Below, one piece after another: positions 38,385 through 51,700 of a DNA stretch of 64,000 nucleotides. Origin of the DNA: Gymnorhina tibicen (lineage: Eukaryota > Chordata > Aves > Passeriformes > Artamidae); contig VXAZ01007505.1 of the NCBI GenBank assembly GCA_013399875.1, positions 1,063,987 to 1,127,986 of the forward strand, written 5' to 3'. The notes below the pieces were generated by a model that was given only the letters and a program-made list of their open reading frames with translations, ran no database searches and was not told the DNA's origin. Numbering within the stretch: the first letter of the stretch is position 1; each line of letters begins with the position of its first letter. Both the position numbers and the translations under genes were made by a program.

Positions 38385-38424
38385 AGACATCTCTAGATGT
38401 AGACATCTCTAGAAGATGTCTACA
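38385..38424. repeat. direct repeat overlapping a 10-bp-arm hairpin
   Basis: AGACATCTCTAG occurs at 38385-38396 and again at 38401-38412. In addition, TGTAGACATC (38398-38407) and GATGTCTACA (38415-38424) are perfect inverted repeats around a 7-base loop. The dyad may have arisen from the duplication. No function is implied. Confidence 0.85.
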
Positions 38425-41400
38425 GAGACTAAGAATGGGAAGACAGAGGTTTTCGAGGGGCTGTTGAACTCAGTTTTGCAGATCTGGGAGACTTATGCTA
38501 TTCCAGTGGCATTAAATTTCCTGTGTTAGGAAAATCTTTTCAATTAGGTTTTTTAAGCATTTCTCAGGGTGACTTGAATCAAGAGAAAAGCCCAAGATGG
38601 TACAGAAAACACTCCCACCAAGTCAGTGATATCAGCAGAGTGATCAGATAGAAACTTGTGTGGCCTAAGTTTTGTCTTGTGCTGCATTGTGTTATAACAT
38701 TTCATATTGCATCAGATTGCATTGCATCACCTTCAGTTGTATTGTACTTATTTTTGCTTGTTAAGAACAATCAACTCTAAAAGTTGTGGGTACCCTTTCA
38801 GAACATTCCATGGGCTTCTGTGCAATAAGAACAAATGTCTCAGTAAAGATTATCACATTAAACCCATTGATTTTATTCACATCTGTTACCTCTCTTGTTT
38901 ATAATTAATAGAAGTTGACAAATAAAACCTATGGATATTATTATTGTTTTTTACTTCAGGTCTGATTCTTCAAGCACTGCAATTAATGGCAAAACTCCCC
39001 CAATTACAGTCAGTGGAGGATTTACACTAGCACTGCAGTAGCAGAAAGGGCTTTGATTCATTTCAGTAGTTAGTTCCACTTAGACAGAAGATTTGTAATT
39101 TCTGCAATCATCTTTATGCAAAGACAAGGTGCTCATATTACTAAGGAAGAGCAAGTATCACCACAGGGAGAAAAGAATCCCATAACACAAAAAATATCCT
39201 AGCAATCATTCTACAAAGCAATAATTATGCAAAGTTCAGGGAGTTAGTATTGTACAGTGTCTAATTCATTGCCAGAGTACAGAAAATTATATTTATACTC
39301 AGGTTGTGTTTTAAATACAGAAAGATTTGTTTATAATCATGTCATAGACAGTCTCACATTCAAGTCTGTTCATTAGTTCCAGCCGTGCATATGGGTAGCC
39401 AGCTTGGAAAAAATAATTGTCATCTACGGATTATTTCAGACTTGTGTTTAAGTAAAGACTGTTTATACCAAATATACAGGGTCTGAATGCAAACTACAAC
39501 CTGTGCTTAAGGCACGAGGCCCACTGGCAGTTTCACCATGAACATGTACAAGCTGATTATTGTGTGAATTTGGAGACAGTGGAATGAGGTATGTTGCTGT
39601 GCTGCTCCGGGAGGGAACTTCTGACAGCAGCTCTCATAGATCATCACCTATTACAAATGTCAACAAATTCTCCTTTAAGGTTCAAATTATTTTTTTTATT
39701 GTTATTTGCAACTTGCTAACTAAGGCTAACTAATCTAACTTAGCTGTCTGTACCAGGAAAATAAATATACAGAAACCTTTCTCTGGCACTGAAAGCAGCT
39801 GGCAGATCCTGGCCAAGAGGTCAAGAAGCCTCTCCCAGCCCCCATGAGAAGATGGCTGCATGAAAACTGCCTGCTGCCAACAGTCTGACTGGCCAATGAA
39901 TATTTCTGCCCTGTGCCCAGGAATTGCTTAGGGAAATACTATTTAGCTCAAGCCAAAAACCATGCTGGGGACTGTACTAGCAATTTAATGATGTAGAAAA
40001 TTTGAGTTCTAGAGCCTGGGAAAATTCCCTGAGACTCTTTCATTTACTAGTGTGGCTGTAGCCTCAGAGCTAGGGGCTTCCTCTAGCCTTTTGCCTCCAT
40101 GGAAGAGCCTGTAAGATCCTTGATATTCCTCACTTTAAGAAAATATTGAGCTTTATGGTACTCCAATTAAACATCCGCTGCAGCATCTATTAAGAAATTA
40201 AGGAATTAAATTTCTTTTCTGTCTTTACTGAACTGCCAAAACATAGTTGCTTATTGAGTTAGTTTAAAGTGACTGGTACTTTTCTCAGTGCTTCTGGATC
40301 ACTCTTCAGAGGCACCTACTATCCTCCACTATGTCTACAGGGAGAAGGAGGCTGGCATTCCTGCTCAGCATGTCACCCGAACTGCGTGTTACTGTCTGAA
40401 ATAGCAGCACCACAGCTGCAAGGCACTTTGCCTAGGGATGGCAAATGTTGATCAGAGTCAGCAATATTACATAAACTGACTTGGAAGACTTGTAGCCCAG
40501 CATATCATTCCACAGCACTTATCAAAACGTGCTAGCCTGCCAGTACTGCATATTCTGCACTTCCAAAAGGTACAGCAGAGATCCTTCCCAGGACTACTTT
40601 GGGACTAGTCTGTTCAGTCTTCTGAGAGTTCCTCACAGTACACATCGTTCCTGCAACCTGTTACTAGAAGGAAGAGTTATGTTTACACCATTGTAAGTAA
40701 TTGAAAACTAGAGTCACACACAGAGCCAAAATAAATGTCACTCATAGTCCTTGCTCAGAGTTACATTCCCTGCAAAACGCCTCATGCTGTCAAATGACAA
40801 ACCCATGTTAAATGCATTGCACCTGGTAATGCAAGCTTTCAAACAGTTTTCTAACTAATTTTGACTGTAAATGACTACAGAAAATAAACTTTGAAATAAT
40901 GACATTTTTTGCAGACTAGTGCCTAATTATATTCCAAGGAAGTAGTAAACTCCTCTATCACTGATGAATGGTTGGCAACATCGTTTATTTTAATGGATAT
41001 ACATTACTTTGAACTAAGTCTTTGCCATCTGTTCTGCTCCATAATTAGGAATGTAAAAAGAACATATTTCACAATTACATCACTAAAATGTATAATGTAT
41101 GTGTCTTTAATGCATATGTATGCTCTCTGTACAATGTAATATGCATCTGTGATGTTTTTACTGTGTTTCAGAAATAAATCAGGATAGACAGAAGCTACTT
41201 AGTCATTAAATAGTAATTTTCTTGACTGTCAACTTTGTTCACAAAATTCAGGACATTATAGTAGAAAGATTCTACTGTATAAGCACTTTAAGCTAGGTAA
41301 AAGTATATATGTAAAAAAATGGGAATACATCCAATAGAATAATTTTAATTTCAGTGTGTTTAAAAAATAAACTTATCAAGATGTAACTACATTTCTGTAA

Positions 41401-41595
41401 CCATATGTTTCCTGCTGTTTAATGGACAGCTCTGAGATTTTACTCTAATCTGTTGAGATTTATATGAATAGAGAAACTGAAATAATGACTTATATAGCAT
41501 TAGTACACCTTAATGCAAATGAGAAATCCTGGGGCAAACAACGTTTGATTCACTTATATTCCTTATATAAGTAGTATTTTCATACTACTCTGCCC

Positions 41596-41666
41596 AGAAG
41601 AAAAAGAAGAAAAGAAGAAGAGAGAAAGAGAGAGAGCGAGAGAGAGAGAAAGAAAGAAAGAAAGAA
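41596..41666 (+). repeat. 71-nt polypurine tract (GA/GAAA)n
   Basis: Seventy-one bases with a single pyrimidine (C at 41637). It moves from AGAAGAAAAG through GAGAGA to (GAAA)n. Such mirror-like purine tracts can adopt triplex DNA and vary in length. Confidence 0.95.
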
Positions 41667-44553
41667 TAATTATGAGTTTTTAAATTTTAATTGTTTTTAT
41701 GTATTATGACTTGTTTCTCTTTTTGCTTACATGGTTATCGATGGAATTACTCTTCATCCTTAGAGGATAATCAAATGTGAATTCTGCATTCATCAAAAGT
41801 GCCATAAACTGAACAGTATCAGGGAAGTCCTTGTGCTCAGTTGGAATTTGGAAACTAACAGTTAATTTGTTACAAGTTTTTACTAGCAACGCATTAAAAA
41901 AAGACAGTATTAATTAGACTGAAGTCCTACAGAGATATACGAGGGTTTCTGCAAAAGCTACGGAAATAATTTTTTAACCATATGCCAACTTCCTAGTGCC
42001 ATCATGTCCCAAGCCTTATGAAGCCAAGTCAAAAGCCCTTCTTAGTCCCACGAACCCTAAGTGAGGGTAATGGCACCATATGTAAACTATCTTCACAGTC
42101 CTACTTCCATAAAAGGATATCATGATTTCAATATTAAGTAGAATAGGACAGCATATAGGAAATGCAACAAAGTACATACATCACACAAGAACCATGTGGT
42201 ACTGTGGTCATTGCATGAATCTTTCACACTAAGGATATACAGTGGAATGAGTCATGCTTTCCACTTCTGCACACTGGGTGTTATCCGTATATTGGAAAGT
42301 ACCTTGTTTAGATTGTCCTGGAGATTTTGGATAATTCTGAGAGGAATTCTATCTTATTGTCTCAGCTTGCATGCTATTAGTGGAAAAGTTTGTACCGCAA
42401 AAGAGACTCATTGTGATAATGAGCCAGACTCTGGGAATCACAGGCTCTGGCGATCTCAAGGCTTGAGATTGCATCACAGGCTGAAGATGACAGTTTATCA
42501 TATCTTCCTGGTGCCTCTGGATCAACCAAGGTCCCTGTGTGGGTAACCAATTGTCCTGTGATTATGTACGGTAAAGTATTGTTGTAAGGCAGTCAAGTTG
42601 ACTGAAGTATGAAGCAATAAATATCTAAAGAGAAAACCCCTCCATTTCTGCTACTGAATGGAAAAAAGAGGGAAAACCAAAAAATCAACCCACAATCCAT
42701 GTTACCTGCTGAGGAAACATTTTGAAAGCCAGAAACCGTTGCTGCTGCTCTGAGCAGCATACTGGATATGCTGATCATTTCGGACTTCAGCAATCATTGT
42801 CAGTGTATCCAAGAGTACTATCAACAAGCTCAGGGACATGTGGATAGTTTGTCTATTTAAAATGGATTTAGGATGCAGAAGAATTTTCACAAGTGGTAGA
42901 TTACTACCCTGGAGGTCTCAGATAAATAGCTGGTAGGTCATTGTTTAATCTTTTTTAAATAGTGCACGTGCAATGCATACTACCTCTCCCAGTGTTGTGC
43001 TCTGACATTTTATAAACACACCAACTGACTCAGTACTACTCCTTTATGTTTTCCTCATCATTGATATAAAAGCAAGTATCTCCTACAACCTGTTACATGG
43101 CAAAGATGAAGGAGTGATGTTCGAAAACAAACAGAACACAGGGTGAGGTGAGGCAGCATCATGCACAGAATAACTGTCTGGAGGTCAAGAGATTTGGGTT
43201 CCCTGTTTAGTCTCTGTCATTGGATTCAAACTGTTGATCTCAAGGAATCCACTCGCTCCTTACCTTTTGTCTCTATTTCTTGTTTTCAGATTAGGGAGTG
43301 AATTTTGTCTCGTTTGGCAAAGGTGACAGCTGAAAACTGGAAGGGCCTTTTCTTCACACCATGTATTGACTCATTCTGCTATTAGAAATGAAGACCCGTA
43401 AGGTGGCCCCATGGGGTACCAAGACAACTGCATTTTTAAGGTCACTCGGTGTGCAATTTTCTATATATCTTAGTCTCCTAGGATTAATTTCCTCCCTTTT
43501 TCCGCTGTTAAAACCAAAACATTAAATTCCTACGTTTACTGGCATTAAGACCTGGGATGATTTTGACAAGTATTTGCCAACAACTTTAAAATAATAGCTA
43601 TGGGTTTCCCAGAAGTTCAAAACTGCTGTTTGCACCTTTCAGAAGGTCTCAGTGACAAACAAACAGTATCTTCGGCAGAGGAAGCAGCTCATCTTGCTGA
43701 CAACATCTATGTATCAGGGATGGATTTGGGCAAGGGGGAGTGTCAGCTTGTAACTGATGCTCAGTTGTCTCTGAAATCACCCACCTTCAACTTACATTTT
43801 TCTAGAATTTTTGAGGTTTCAGGTCTGTTGAGCAATTAGAGTTGGCCACAGGAAGAGTAATCTAACTCTTCTCAGACTTAGATGAGAGCAACTTTTGATC
43901 CAGTTACTTTTCTTGACACCATCAAAGATGCAGATCAGAGGCTGTATTATTTGCATCACTTTATTTAATGGTGTTTTAGCTACAGGGATTTTACACCAGA
44001 TAGACCCTACAGACTACAGACACCAGGTAGACCCTGTGTTATAGTGCCATAGACTCTACTGTGAATGTGTTATACTGACACAGCAATAATATTGACTGAG
44101 TGTTGCAATGTGTGCTGTTCACAAAAGGTTTAATACCTATTACAGCTTACCTCTTTAGACTGAGACTGAAAAAATTATCTGCTCTGGTTTGCAACCATAT
44201 TACATTTTTCCAAGACTGTTCTGCTTCTTTCTGTGACGTCTCCTACAGAGCACTATCAAAGGACATAATTTTTAAACAGAAAAAAAATATGCAGTTATTT
44301 ATAAATTCATAGAAATATTGTTGCTAAGAGATTATTGTAAATCACATGCACCTCATGCACATCCCAGTGGGGGACCATGACAAGGTTCCAGGGCTGTTGC
44401 TGAAATACAGCACTCTAATTAAGAAAATGCTCAAGCTCTGAATATTCCAGAGGTGATTTTGTTTGTTTTAAGCCATCTTCTTACATTACAAGAAAAATGT
44501 TGATTAAAATGGGAAACACTTAACTTCAGGGTTAAGAAGAAAATCCTACTTCA

Positions 44554-44630
44554 CTTGTTCAGAATTCTGCTCAGAATTCTCAGCTCCAGATCACTCACTG
44601 AGCTTGTTCATAATTCTGAGATCCAGATCA
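44554..44630. repeat. imperfect ~49-bp tandem duplication
   Basis: The first unit contains CTTGTTCAGAATTCTG (44554-44569) and CCAGATCA (44586-44593). The second contains CTTGTTCATAATTCTG (44603-44618) and CCAGATCA (44623-44630). The second unit is shorter, so it has lost an internal segment. Confidence 0.75.
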
Positions 44631-46901
44631 TTCTTTCTGTTGTCAGTTAATGTTTAATCTTGGAGACTGACTGCAGAATACAGTAGTGAAAACTCTATGT
44701 GAAGTGGTTAGACTTGTCAATATAGCCCTTTAAAACCTCCTTCCCATTTCTCTTTTAAAATTTGTCTAACAATACTCTTAATTTTTCTAATAACAAAAGT
44801 CATATTAAAACTCTGCTGGAGAACACAGGCATAGAGCTTGATACACTATCAAGACCCATTCTTTGGAATATGTTTATTTTACATAGATAAAAGACTAATA
44901 AAATAATTAAAGAGTAGACATAAGATATTTTTTATTAAGGTCTTAAACAAAAAAATCATGTTGAATCTTGTTTTAATTATTTTAGCATTGCTCTCTAAAC
45001 TGACTCCTATCACCTTCTGTGAGATTACTGTCTTTGGAAAAGACTTAGAAGAAGAAATAAATAAAAGTCAGTGCATAAATCCAGAAAACAAACAAGCAAA
45101 CAAAAGTCAAGCTTCATTTTAAGTGTCTACAACCATAGGTTTTAGCAAAATGGTGGGATAGTGTCTTGGAGCAGGCACTCTTTTCTACTGATTTTTTTGA
45201 ACAGGACAGTCTTTGGCAGAGAGGTGAGACAGACATCTGGGGAAAACAATTTAAACCATTACAACAGGATTCAACAACATCTGGTTGATCCAAGAAAGGT
45301 ACAAACATGAGGAGAAGAAGGTGTGCACAACTGAGGTACTGTTTTGAGCAGAAGAACAACCACTGTAGACATGGTTATCCCATTTAAAGAGAAATCTTCA
45401 GTATGCTCAGGAATAGTAAAGTAACACTTCACTAACCTTTAACCATCACATATGGATTACAACAGTGTGTAGCACAGGGAAAAGAAACCAAAACCGAACT
45501 GACTTTTCTATACAGACAAGTTATCTTAGACATTGCTAGTCCAGTCTCTGGCAAAAGAACTCCAGTAATCCTTTTCAGTGTGGTTATTGCAGTGTCTGCT
45601 TTCCAAGTGCATGCATAATGCCATGCTACAGACACACGCATATCTGCAAACAAATTCAAATATACAGGACTTTTGTCAAGACCTCTGTTCGTTATTTTGA
45701 CTTATCTGAAGGTACGTGTATGTTTTAGAAAAAGTCACTTATTAACAACCGGGTGATTTAAGGACAGGCTATAGTCTGAAAGTGCCTTTGCACCTGCAGA
45801 TTGAAGTCTGACTCTTAATCTTAATTGATAATATTTTGATAGGTTAAGAGCATATACCAGAGGGTGTGCGCATGTAAACGTGATTTTTAGAACATGAATA
45901 CAAATCTTCCTGCATAGCTAGAAGTTAAACTGTCTAGTACTAGTCCAAATTCTGTCATTATGTTAAACTACAGATCAGTTTCCAATTAGACTACATTCAT
46001 TATTTGTGCAAAACAATGTCATAGTAATGACATAACCAGAATGTCAAAAAATCAATTTAAAACCCAAGACATAAGCAGGAATATTATCTGAGTTAGAGGG
46101 TATAATAGTGGGGGTATTCCAGTTTTATGTGCACTCATCCATGTAACAAATATTACTTCTGCAGTTGAACAACCGCCAAAAATAGGTAAGAAATTTTCCT
46201 AATCCAGATAAGGTTTTAACATAATGTTTTTTATTTTCTCCATCAAACTGTAGAATATTTTCTTACTCACAGAATTCCAAAGAGATTATGATAATTTTTC
46301 AATATTTTCAGGTGCTTTTTTCATCAAAAAGGAAAGTATCCTAAGCTATATATTGATACTTAGTAATAGCTTTGACTAGAAGCAGAGAATGCAGGTGTGC
46401 TCTGTGTTCTACAGCCTTCAAAATCTATTATCAAAAGACAATATTTGGATTACCAAGGCAGTTTTTTCTTATATAATATTATATAAACTTTTTCTTAAAG
46501 TGACCAAGCTCATCTTAACAGTAGTTCTTATTTTTGCCACCCAGAAGACTGTCCCAGAGCACCATTATTTTTCTGAAAAAGTCTTTCAGATTCAAAGTCT
46601 AAACTGATTTATGACTTTTACCTTGGGCCATGACCATCCTTTTCCACCCACCGGTAATTAGTTCTTTGATACAAGATCTTATTTGGCTAGCCTACATTTG
46701 ATATGCTCTTGCAGTTTTTCTTACAGTAGCTCTTTATTTCTTCACTTACCCAATAGGCTTTTTTTGAGCCTTGCTGAAGGAATGACTGCAACATGAAGTC
46801 ATTCCATGATAGACACTGAGAGAAGCAGAAATGCTATATAAATATTTTCAATCAGAGCTCACATTTCCAGGAAAACAAAGTCAATCCACTGAAATCACCT
46901 G

Positions 46902-46985
46902 AAACAAAAAAAAAAACCAAACCAAAACCAAATAACCCACAACAAAAAAAAAAAAAAAAAACCCAAAACAAAACACCACAAACAA
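46902..46985. repeat. A/C-only low-complexity tract
   Basis: Eighty-four bases made of A and C with a single T, including runs of 11 and 18 A. It could be the degenerate poly-A tail of an old retroposed sequence on the plus strand, but the DNA to its left is not recognisable as one. Confidence 0.85.
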
Positions 46986-48699
46986 GTTCTCATTTTCTGG
47001 TACCCCTAAAAGTAGTTAAACAGTTTCCATGAGGCAACTCAATTTCTGCTCTTGATTGGGAATAATCAGCAAAAAAGAGAGGGCAGTACTTCCACTAGAT
47101 TTCATGTTCTTCCACTTTCTTTTCAAAAAAATCCCCAATCTTTAAAATTTCCTATTTCAGGATGACCTTACAATAACTTCTGAGGTTTAGCAAACTTTTA
47201 ACATTTATCTACCCTATAAAAGGGCAGATAATACAAAAGTATTGCTAATTTAACGGAATATTTTCTTCCAAAAGCATTGATGAAGAATACACAATCTCCC
47301 TTTCCAGTCCATTTCCCTAGGTCGGGACTGCTTTTGCCTTATTCTAGCTGTATAAAGGTTGAGGTGTTGGTCTAAGGTAGTTGGGTAACCAGACTGCTCC
47401 TACAGTCAGCGCAGAGATACACATCTTAACAGGGCAGTTCAGTAGGTGTATAAAATATGTGCCCTAGGCTTTCCCTAGACTTAATGCAAAAAAGACAGAC
47501 ACATTCAAAGATCTACCATGGATGAGGTGAATCTCATTTTCTTTCTTCCACCACCTTCTACGACATATAGGAAACTGGACCGGATCGCTATCTGAACAAT
47601 AGTGTAGATTAGCAGTTGTTCCAAAATAGCAACCAGAGAAGCATGAGTGTAACTCCAGCACAATTCAGATCATCATTTGGTCCCTGGTGTTGCGTAACTC
47701 CCATACTTTCAAAATGAAACAGTTTGCAAACCACCGAAACTGCAAGCCAAAACTTGCTAGGTTGGCTTGTCATCAGAAGAGTTGTTGTGGGAAAGTGCTT
47801 AGGGAATATAAATCTGCCAATCTGTCCTTTTACTCTCAGTAAATCGCATCTCTGTTGGTGGCCCTAATATTAATTCTGGTACAGTAATGCAAATGAAGAG
47901 GATATTCCTGCATGAAGAACTGAATTCAACTAAAGGCCTTCAATTTTTCTCCAGTTATATAGTGACAGATGCCTGTTTCCATTATAAACCTATAATTCTT
48001 GTTAAAAGCAATTTTCTTCGTGGAGAAATCCTTCTATGGCAGGGTAGCAAACAGTGCAGAAATGCTGCACACATAGCATAGTTTGCATATTTAGTTTATT
48101 ATAATTGCCCCAAGGTATTTTGGACAATTCTTCTCCTCTATCTCGGCACTATTCAGACTGTTCTCTGTTGCTTCAACATTTGAGTTTTGCAACACTCCAC
48201 ATCTATTTGTTGTATACCCTAGAGTCAGCTTAAAATGCGCAAAGCTTTCATCAAAGTTTGCTTTGATTTCTGTTTTAAGTTCTATTTTAGATAAAGCATT
48301 ACTTCCTTTTTTAAAAATGATACATATATTTGTGCCGTGAGGGATTTTTTGTAAGCATTGGTGCTAATGAATAATCTGTGTAATCAGAAAATATGTCTTA
48401 ATTTTTGGCAAATTACTAAATTCCCCACTCTTCCTTCTCCATTAAAAGATGAACTGTTTAGAAATGCAACATTAGAGTATTTACCAACACAAACTGTGTA
48501 TAGTGATCTCAATTAGTATATTTTACAAACAGAAAATAGCTTTGACTCTTCTTTGATTGGCCAGCTAGAATTCATTAACATAACTGGCATTCACTAATGG
48601 CAAAATTTACAACACAGCAATAATCTACCAAATCTACCATAATATTATGCCAAAAATAGAAAAAAATCTATTCAATTTATAAGATAAAGATATTCAAAG

Positions 48700-48731
48700 G
48701 AATATCTATTCATTAGAATATCTATTCATTA
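48700..48731. repeat. exact 16-bp tandem duplication
   Basis: GAATATCTATTCATTA is repeated twice without mismatch. It is a simple recent duplication in AT-rich DNA. Confidence 0.95.
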
Positions 48732-51700
48732 GACAAACTTTCCAAATTACCAACAATTTCTTTCAGGTCATCTTCCAGGTCTATCCCAATGCAAAGTCTA
48801 AGAAAATTTCACTTCTGACAATTCACCAAATGCAAAGTGGTAGCAGTTTATACAATAAATCAACCTGCTTTAAACATGCAGCACACAGGCATGGTATAGC
48901 AGAGATTTAAATGAGGAGGTAGTATTATAAAACTATTTCTTTAAGAGTCAGTTTGAGGACTTTCATTCTTCCAGACGACAATTATGGAAAAATATGATTT
49001 TCTATTCTAAAATCCTCTTAAATTTTGTGGAGTTGAAGGACCCTACTTGACACAAGAACTTAATGAAACTAGGAGTGTTCTGATTCTGATTTGTGCTTTT
49101 AAAGATCATTTGAGTGACTAAAAAGGGGAGCCAAGACAAACATAAATATAATTTTAAAGCATCTACTATAGAATTATATAATATCAGGTACTTCAGATTA
49201 AATAAAGACTAAAGGAAAGAAACTTAACCTGGTTAAAACTGGAGCTAGATAGACCTAGAAAAAGAATAAGCTGTAGTTTCTATTGATATGACCCAGAAGG
49301 TACCTTTTCCATATTGTGTTCTGAGAAGAAAATATCATTAAAGTGAGAAAAAGAGAAGATGATAAGGACAGAATCTTCCTATACCCAGTAGTTTGCTGAG
49401 AATGTGCTGAGGTGGAAAGATCTTCAAGCATTAATACATACAGAAAAGGACTCCTTGATTACAGTAAAAAAAAAAAATGCAGAAAAACCCCCATTCTGAA
49501 AAATACCAAAGGGAGAAGGACAAGGTAGAAGAGGGGACAGTTCACAAACCCTGTGAAACCAAAAGTACAGTTCACAAGGTTCACAAAACCTCAAAACAAC
49601 ACAAGGTTTGCCCATCCCTTACAATTAGTCATCTACAAGAAATGTTCCTCCCTGACCTTTGATGAATCCGCTCCCTTGCATAGTTGTTCCTCCTGCTTTT
49701 GGATATGGTGCTCTGTGTTACAGAGTTACACTGTGCCACACACACTGACTTTGAGGAATCTTTGTTCTGAGAGTGAACCTACATCTAGCAAAAAGAACAT
49801 GTCTACTAAGTAGACATAGAAAAGTTTATAACTGAGGAGACAAACGACATTCGCTGTGTGTTACATTGGAACACAGCAAAATCCTGCAATAAATTAATTT
49901 GCAGCAGCCACCATTGAAACATGGAACTTTGTTCTCCAAAAAGGTAAGAAATATATTTCAGTAGCAGGAAACATACTGACAGCTTTCCCAAGGAAACTGA
50001 TAATTTACCTTCATTTTCATCCATCCCACTCTCTCTCTTCCCTGCTATTTTGGGACTTAGAGGAAATCTAGAAATGCTATAATAAGAGGTCCAAGCACAA
50101 CAAATTTGTATGGGCTCATGACCCAGTTTCATACACAGAAGTAGTTAACAGAGTTGGTTTTCCTTTTCACACATAATTTTCATGAACTTACCTCTGTCTG
50201 CAGCTACTATTCTACACTAAAGACAGTAGAGTTGCATCACCCTGCAGGGAGTACTGGGATAGAAGGAACGAGATTGCTTCCTGGAGCTCTACATTGGCAT
50301 TGGAGACATGAGGTGTGATTTGTGACACCCTTACTATAAAGCACTATTTCCATCCAGCATGAGGAACCACTTCTGGTAGCTTGTCTGCGGGGGAGATGGA
50401 GGTGTGCTTACACTTACTGTCAGCATATTCTTTTGAAATACTTTCAGGAGACCAAACCTGCACATTCTTAAACACAGCAGATGGAATCCTGGACACACAC
50501 AGGCCAACGTAACAGTTTGGAATAGAGTGAAAGGGACAATTTATTTCCAATTAAAAAAGGAATAGTATAAGAATTTTCTTTCAACATCACATTTCCTTCC
50601 AAAGAGACAGATTTTTTCAGTCAAGATACAATGCTTACAATTTACCCTCCAAAGTCTTGCTCCTAAAGGTTTAGCAAGCAACTTGATACCAGAATTCAGT
50701 GGCATGAACACAGAAACTCTCTAAAGCCGCCTTGTATCCTTGCTGGGTAATAATGGGTGAGGGTGGAGTCACATACTATTTGAACAACAAAGCCAACTGT
50801 AAGCTATGATAAATAAATGCCTGAAAGAAAACACCCTGGCCCCACCTTTGTCTGATTCAAATGAAAAAATACCAGTTTCACCCAAACCACAAAGGCACAC
50901 ATGCACACACACATACACTCAAGCACTGCAATTCTAAGTTCCATGATTCGATGACTGAAGCATTTTGAACAGGTGAATCAATGCATCAATGAAAACACTG
51001 CCCTGTAAATGAGAACTGACAATATTCACAAAATGCATTTCTTTAATGCTTTTGTTTTCTAAAAATTTTTGAAGTTTCAAAAATAAGTTTCAGAATTTAC
51101 CATCTCTATTTGTTCTCAGAATCCTATGTAAACATTATGTATTGCTTTTACTGTAGTTGGCTACAGTGCTGGCTGCTTCCCTTTGATACAGTGTCTTCCC
51201 CAGTTCATGCCTTGCCTTACTAATAGATTCTTTGTTCCTTTGATCTTTCTCTATCAATGAAGAGCATCTACCCTACCTCTTTGCTGCATTCCCTGCTTTC
51301 ATTGTCTTTCCTTTCTTTCTTGCATGCTTATGTATCCTCCATAAGTGGAAAGGCCAAATACTTTTCTTCACACTTTTACAGTTTTCTTCAATTTCTCCCT
51401 CTTCTTGACTGCACATGGCCAGAAAACTGAAAAGTATCTCCCTACTGAATGACAAGCTGCAGAGTCAGAGAGTAGCTGCTATCTCCTGGAGCCATACAGA
51501 AATAAAAGATAAGAACAGCCATAACAGGTAAAACCAAAGATCTCTTTAGCCTAGTATTCAATTCCCAACAGTGATGATTAGCAGGTGCTTAGGGGGGAGC
51601 ACACAAACAGGGCAAACATAGAATATATAGGTTCTGTACATTCTCACAGCCTCCAGTAATCTGTGATTCAAAGATATGATCATGTCTTCTATCTCCAAAG

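Noticed and set aside
41938..41975. TACGAGGG...GCAAAAGC sequence resembling a mariner terminal repeat
   Set aside because: Only a loose match at one end. No complementary terminus or transposase relic was found in the following bases.
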